A stretch of 64,000 bases of DNA, taken from assembly GCA_031763025.1 (NCBI GenBank), contig JASSKH010000011.1, positions 14,706,678-14,770,677 on the forward strand. Reading direction: 5' to 3'. Numbering within the stretch: the first letter of the stretch is position 1; each line of letters begins with the position of its first letter. The stretch comes from Macrocystis pyrifera. Lineage: Eukaryota > Sar > Phaeophyceae > Laminariales > Laminariaceae. Shown here one piece after another: positions 62,901 to 64,000 of this stretch. The notes under the pieces are model-generated. The model had not been told where the DNA came from. It saw nothing but the letters and a program-made list of their open reading frames with translations, and searched no databases. The position numbers and the translations under genes are program-made.

Positions 62901-63917
62901 CAGTTTATGACAGTACTTCTTTCCCACTTCCCGGTGAACATCCTTAATCATCGACCTACTCCTCGTTTTAATTTTCCATCACAAAAGGGACTATGCTGGT
63001 CTAGGATGATAGCCTAGGGGCGCTGTAGTATGAGGATAATAATCGAGTCTAGGATAATAGTTTTCAGTATTACCGTAGTTGGATTTTACTGACATAATCT
63101 AGAATGACGATGTAGAACGATCTCTAGGACATAGTCCCGACTACAGTCGAATGAAAGTCTCGGATGAAAGTTTGGGATGCTGACCTATAGCAAGACGCTA
63201 GTTTATAGCAAGGCGATACAGTAGTCTACAGCAACACTCACCAAGCGAGAGGAGCATTCTGACGGTCAGGGCGACAGGCTTGGGAAGCCAGCGAAGATCC
63301 GTGCTTTCTTCTCCGTGCAATAGAAACGCCTGAACAATCGTTCGAAGCCATCAGGCGTTTATTGCACATTGTCAGGTGTAGTGCTCCATATCAAGCGTGT
63401 CATTCTACGTCGTTGAGCGTTTGTCCCGCATCAAGCGTTTCATTCCCTACCAAGGGGTTCGTTCTATATTGTCAGGGGTTTTCTTCCACATCATCAGGCG
63501 TTTTGTCCCACATCATCAATCATTTGCCTTCCACACTATCAGGCGATTAGCTCCACATCACTTGATGCATTTTTCCCCACATCACACCAGGCGTTCTGTT
63601 CCGCTTAGAATTAGCCGTTTAGATCGACGTCCACGAGCGTCTTGTTCCATATCATTAACAAGTGTTTCGAGTCGACAATATCAGGCGTGTTTTACACATC
63701 ATCAGGCGTTTACTAATACTTCCATATCCTTATCAGGCGTTTTGCGCTACACCATGGCATCACAGCAGTGGGGTAGCGACAGGCACATCCTCACTACCCT
63801 CACCACCCTCACCTGCTGATTGAGGTGTTGGCCTAGCGTCACCCTGGCATGATCTGTGAAATGGTACACCACACGAACTCCGCGGATGTAGTCGAAAAAC
63901 TCCTCCACAATCGCCAC
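48126..63917 (-). CDS. PTPDC1-like dual-specificity phosphatase gene, C-terminal part (whole visible gene)
   Basis: Minus-strand exons with GT-AG (one GC) borders and mostly consistent phases lie at 63917-63813, 63329-63242, 61853-61724, 60319-60160, 58643-58518, 55531-55436, 54075-53983, about 51741-51525, 49728-49540 and 48263-48126. VTLGQHLNQQ, LLHG, a PK..L...LL segment, YDWLAQLAVPAMT and LQCLTGCLRGVG, in this order, resemble the helical region behind the phosphatase domain of PTPDC1 proteins, which are CDC14-related and linked to centrosome and cilium function in animals. The catalytic Cys loop is not in the window and should lie to the right. Phase gaps between 63242 and 61853 and between 60160 and 58643 show that small exons are missing. 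The assignment rests on remembered family patterns. Confidence 0.6.
48785..48965 (+). mobile_element. SINE relic related to the 31273/35277 SINE
   Basis: Shares GGAAAGCGCGAG, GACGAGCAGTGG, GATAGAAATTAAAG and TGTGACCACGGCTTGTCCAG with the body of the SINE; head and tail are missing. Weaker relatives occur around 44290-44350. Confidence 0.75.
49540..49728 (-). CDS. PTPDC1-like gene, penultimate exon
   Basis: Acceptor CTCTTGTCAG, donor GTACGTC, 63 codons, phase 0. It encodes DLMQTWKDVGEGSIDEATA, then a Pro/Thr/Ser-rich linker (SPTPTSTLGTPP), then KAKEALDSWGTKDD. Probably disordered. Confidence 0.72.
51060..51178. repeat. CAGTGTGTGA decamer repeat, block 1
   Basis: Irregular copies of GTATGCCAGTGTGTGAAA and GGCAGTGTG. 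Related blocks are at 52850-52970 and 62725-62915, in introns of the same gene. Confidence 0.75.
51525..51741 (-). CDS. PTPDC1-like gene, exon rich in Trp and charged residues
   Basis: Donor GTATAATAC with phase 0 out. It encodes WKPLSPWWHDYVIKVLSKEW, CRPYTKLEGIDNRPKVHKG and DEDYWRSKRRSVVAPQ. The 5' end is uncertain: an acceptor at CTCGAAG puts it at 51741, but an internal AAG acceptor or a more distal one is possible. Confidence 0.6.
52449..52615. repeat. (CATAG)n and (TAGGG)n arrays
   Basis: CATAG/CACAG pentamers to about 52577, then about six GGGTA units. Same pentamer as 10508-10636. Confidence 0.92.
52850..52972. repeat. CACTGCCATA decamer repeat, block 2
   Basis: Units such as CATACACTGC and CTTACACTAC; complementary to blocks 1 and 3. 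Confidence 0.75.
53047..53154 (+). mobile_element. MITE-A copy 6
   Basis: A diverged complete copy (left end TATCACGGGGAGCCATA). Confidence 0.88.
53983..54075 (-). CDS. PTPDC1-like gene, 31-codon exon
   Basis: Acceptor CCTAAACAG, donor GTGATTC, phase 0 both sides. It encodes ASLHMAISLLHLNDVHEG followed by ILVGRSIAADIDQ. It follows the 55436 exon in phase. Another protein-like stretch on the same strand (53844 downwards, ARTFWKRTVVTSQQD) has an acceptor but no phase-matching donor. Confidence 0.7.
54296..54404 (+). mobile_element. MITE-A copy 7, first of a tandem pair
   Basis: Left end TCTGACGGGGGACCATA, right end ATGGTCCCCCGTAATA. Confidence 0.92.
54406..54514 (+). mobile_element. MITE-A copy 8, second of a tandem pair
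   Basis: Starts one base after copy 7, same orientation, and nearly identical (both have ATAGGATCTACGGTACACAC). Confidence 0.92.
55436..55531 (-). CDS. PTPDC1-like gene, 32-codon exon
   Basis: Acceptor CGGTGGGACAG, donor GTATACC, phase 0. It encodes VRLLQCLTGCLRGVGDALD and SAEGAFKK, matching the C-terminal helical stretch of PTPDC1 proteins. Confidence 0.72.
56730..56837 (-). mobile_element. MITE-A copy 9, inserted in the minisatellite
   Basis: Complete reversed copy (GGACCAAATATTGTTAGTA in the left half), flanked on both sides by minisatellite units. Confidence 0.93.
56928..56967. repeat. Uninterrupted run of 40 G
   Basis: Counted directly from the sequence; within the G-rich minisatellite. 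Confidence 0.95.
57357..57590 (-). pseudogene. Protein-like minus-strand frame with one in-frame stop
   Basis: Contains DPGYVEEGAKRVFSVCRHWW, VILEARRAAVSSA, a TAA, then DAIFAQSSCNMMQELHIPTQ and SGPKLAKLG. The composition is protein-like before and after the stop. No matching splice sites are seen, so it may be a decayed element or gene fragment in the intron. Confidence 0.3.
58518..58643 (-). CDS. PTPDC1-like gene, 42-codon exon
   Basis: Acceptor TTATCTCTCAG, donor GTATTTT, phase 0. It encodes ALSPVKYKLWTEHIVRDYGY and LIGFLTEKLPSIFANPL, a helical, hydrophobic segment. The composition is strongly protein-like. Confidence 0.75.
59385..59425. repeat. GATGAT triplet run
   Basis: GATGATGATGATGATGACGATG microsatellite in an intron. 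Confidence 0.95.
60160..60319 (-). CDS. PTPDC1-like gene, exon with the DWL..L..P motif and a GC donor
   Basis: Acceptor CCCAGCGCAG gives phase 0. It encodes LLYDWLAQLAVPAMTIKEL, then TVLPQCEMSEALPDN and SATLDDLTAGPQGGK. The only usable donor is GCAAGAC (GC at 60159-60158), as in the JmjC gene. Phase 1 out does not match the next exon found, so a small exon is missing. Confidence 0.75.
60405..60800 (+). repeat. Repeat D, full copy without insertion
   Basis: Collinear with 20037-20520 and lacking the hairpin element, so it serves as the empty-site reference. It is preceded by a G run. Confidence 0.88.
61724..61853 (-). CDS. PTPDC1-like gene, NNWDSWE exon
   Basis: Acceptor TATGTGAACAG, donor GTAGATG. 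One base plus 43 codons encode ETLPTWGMAHEQQLKAMMHA and NANNWDSWENIKDQCDSEPA. Phase 0 out joins LLYDWL. Confidence 0.78.
62082..62190 (+). mobile_element. MITE-A copy 10
   Basis: Complete copy (TATTACGGGAGACCATAG to ATGGCCCCCCGTAATA). Confidence 0.92.
62725..62915. repeat. CAGTGTATGA decamer repeat, block 3
   Basis: Units such as GACAGTGTATGACCGTG and CAGTGCATGACA at 10-20 bp spacing. Confidence 0.8.
63242..63329 (-). CDS. PTPDC1-like gene, LLHG...LPKP exon
   Basis: Acceptor GATTGTTCAG, donor GTGAGTG; 29 codons plus one base. It encodes AFLLHGEESTDLRWLPKPVA and LTVRMLLSLG. LLHG and PK..L...LL at this spacing match the helix pair that follows the phosphatase domain in PTPDC1. Confidence 0.82.
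63340..63740. repeat. TCAGGCGTTT minisatellite
   Basis: Units of about 25-35 bp with CACATCATCAGGCGTTT fill the intron directly upstream of the 63329 acceptor. Confidence 0.9.
63813..63917 (-). CDS. PTPDC1-like gene, first exon visible in the window
   Basis: Acceptor GCATTTGCAG, donor GTGAGGGTG, 35 codons, phase 0. It encodes VEEFFDYIRGVRVVYHFTD and ARVTLGQHLNQQ. FF.Y....RVVY then VTL.QHL..Q is the PTPDC1 pattern right after the DSP domain. The catalytic exons should lie to the right. Confidence 0.85.
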
Positions 63918-63940
63918 CTGCAAATGCCGATATCAGCGCC

Positions 63941-63996
63941 AGTACCACCACGACCACCATCAACATCATCATCATCATCATCATCATCATCACCAT
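63941..63996. repeat. CAC/CAT triplet run at the window edge
   Basis: CACCACGACCACCATCAACA runs into CATCATCAT repeats, about 25 bases upstream of the 63917 acceptor. Confidence 0.93.
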
Positions 63997-64000
63997 AATC

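Overview
The window is eukaryotic nuclear DNA. Its coding sequence lies in short exons with GT-AG (twice GC-AG) splice sites, separated by introns of about 0.7 to 4 kb, and the rest is filled with microsatellites, minisatellites and small mobile elements. The organism cannot be fixed from sequence alone. Ser/Ala/Gly runs in the coding sequence, TTAGGG-like interstitial repeats and a sulfotransferase fused to a JmjC-type oxygenase would suit a large-genome alga such as an ochrophyte or brown alga; this is inference.

Three genes can be built, all on the minus strand. (1) Positions 1-3101 hold the 5' end of midasin (MDN1), the giant AAA+ ATPase of 60S ribosome maturation; its remaining exons lie off the left edge. 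(2) Positions 7187-36503 hold one gene of about 29 kb with some 17 small exons. Its product has an N-terminal membrane anchor (tentatively linked), a PAPS-type sulfotransferase domain and a C-terminal JmjC/cupin-8 domain with an intact His-x-Asp...His iron site. One exon carries a 12-base homopolymer that breaks the frame. (3) Positions 48126-63917 hold the 3' part of a gene whose exons resemble the C-terminal half of PTPDC1-type dual-specificity phosphatases; the catalytic exons should lie beyond the right edge.

Intergenic DNA is found at 3102-7186 and at 36504-48125. The second block has three arrays of a 43-bp satellite, a broken LINE reverse transcriptase, a PIF/Harbinger-type element and SINE relics. 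Across the window I found ten copies of one 108-bp MITE, two piggyBac-like hairpins with TTAA ends, a hAT-like element with an 8-bp target duplication, tRNA-derived SINEs and large foldbacks, several nested in each other.

The most unusual signal is a very short palindrome, CTATTAATAG and close variants, scattered roughly every 2 kb. Sister copies of three unrelated repeat families differ by its presence or absence at four sites, so it behaves like a 10-20 nt insertion unit. A second palindrome, ATACCAGGTACCTGGTAT, is also common.
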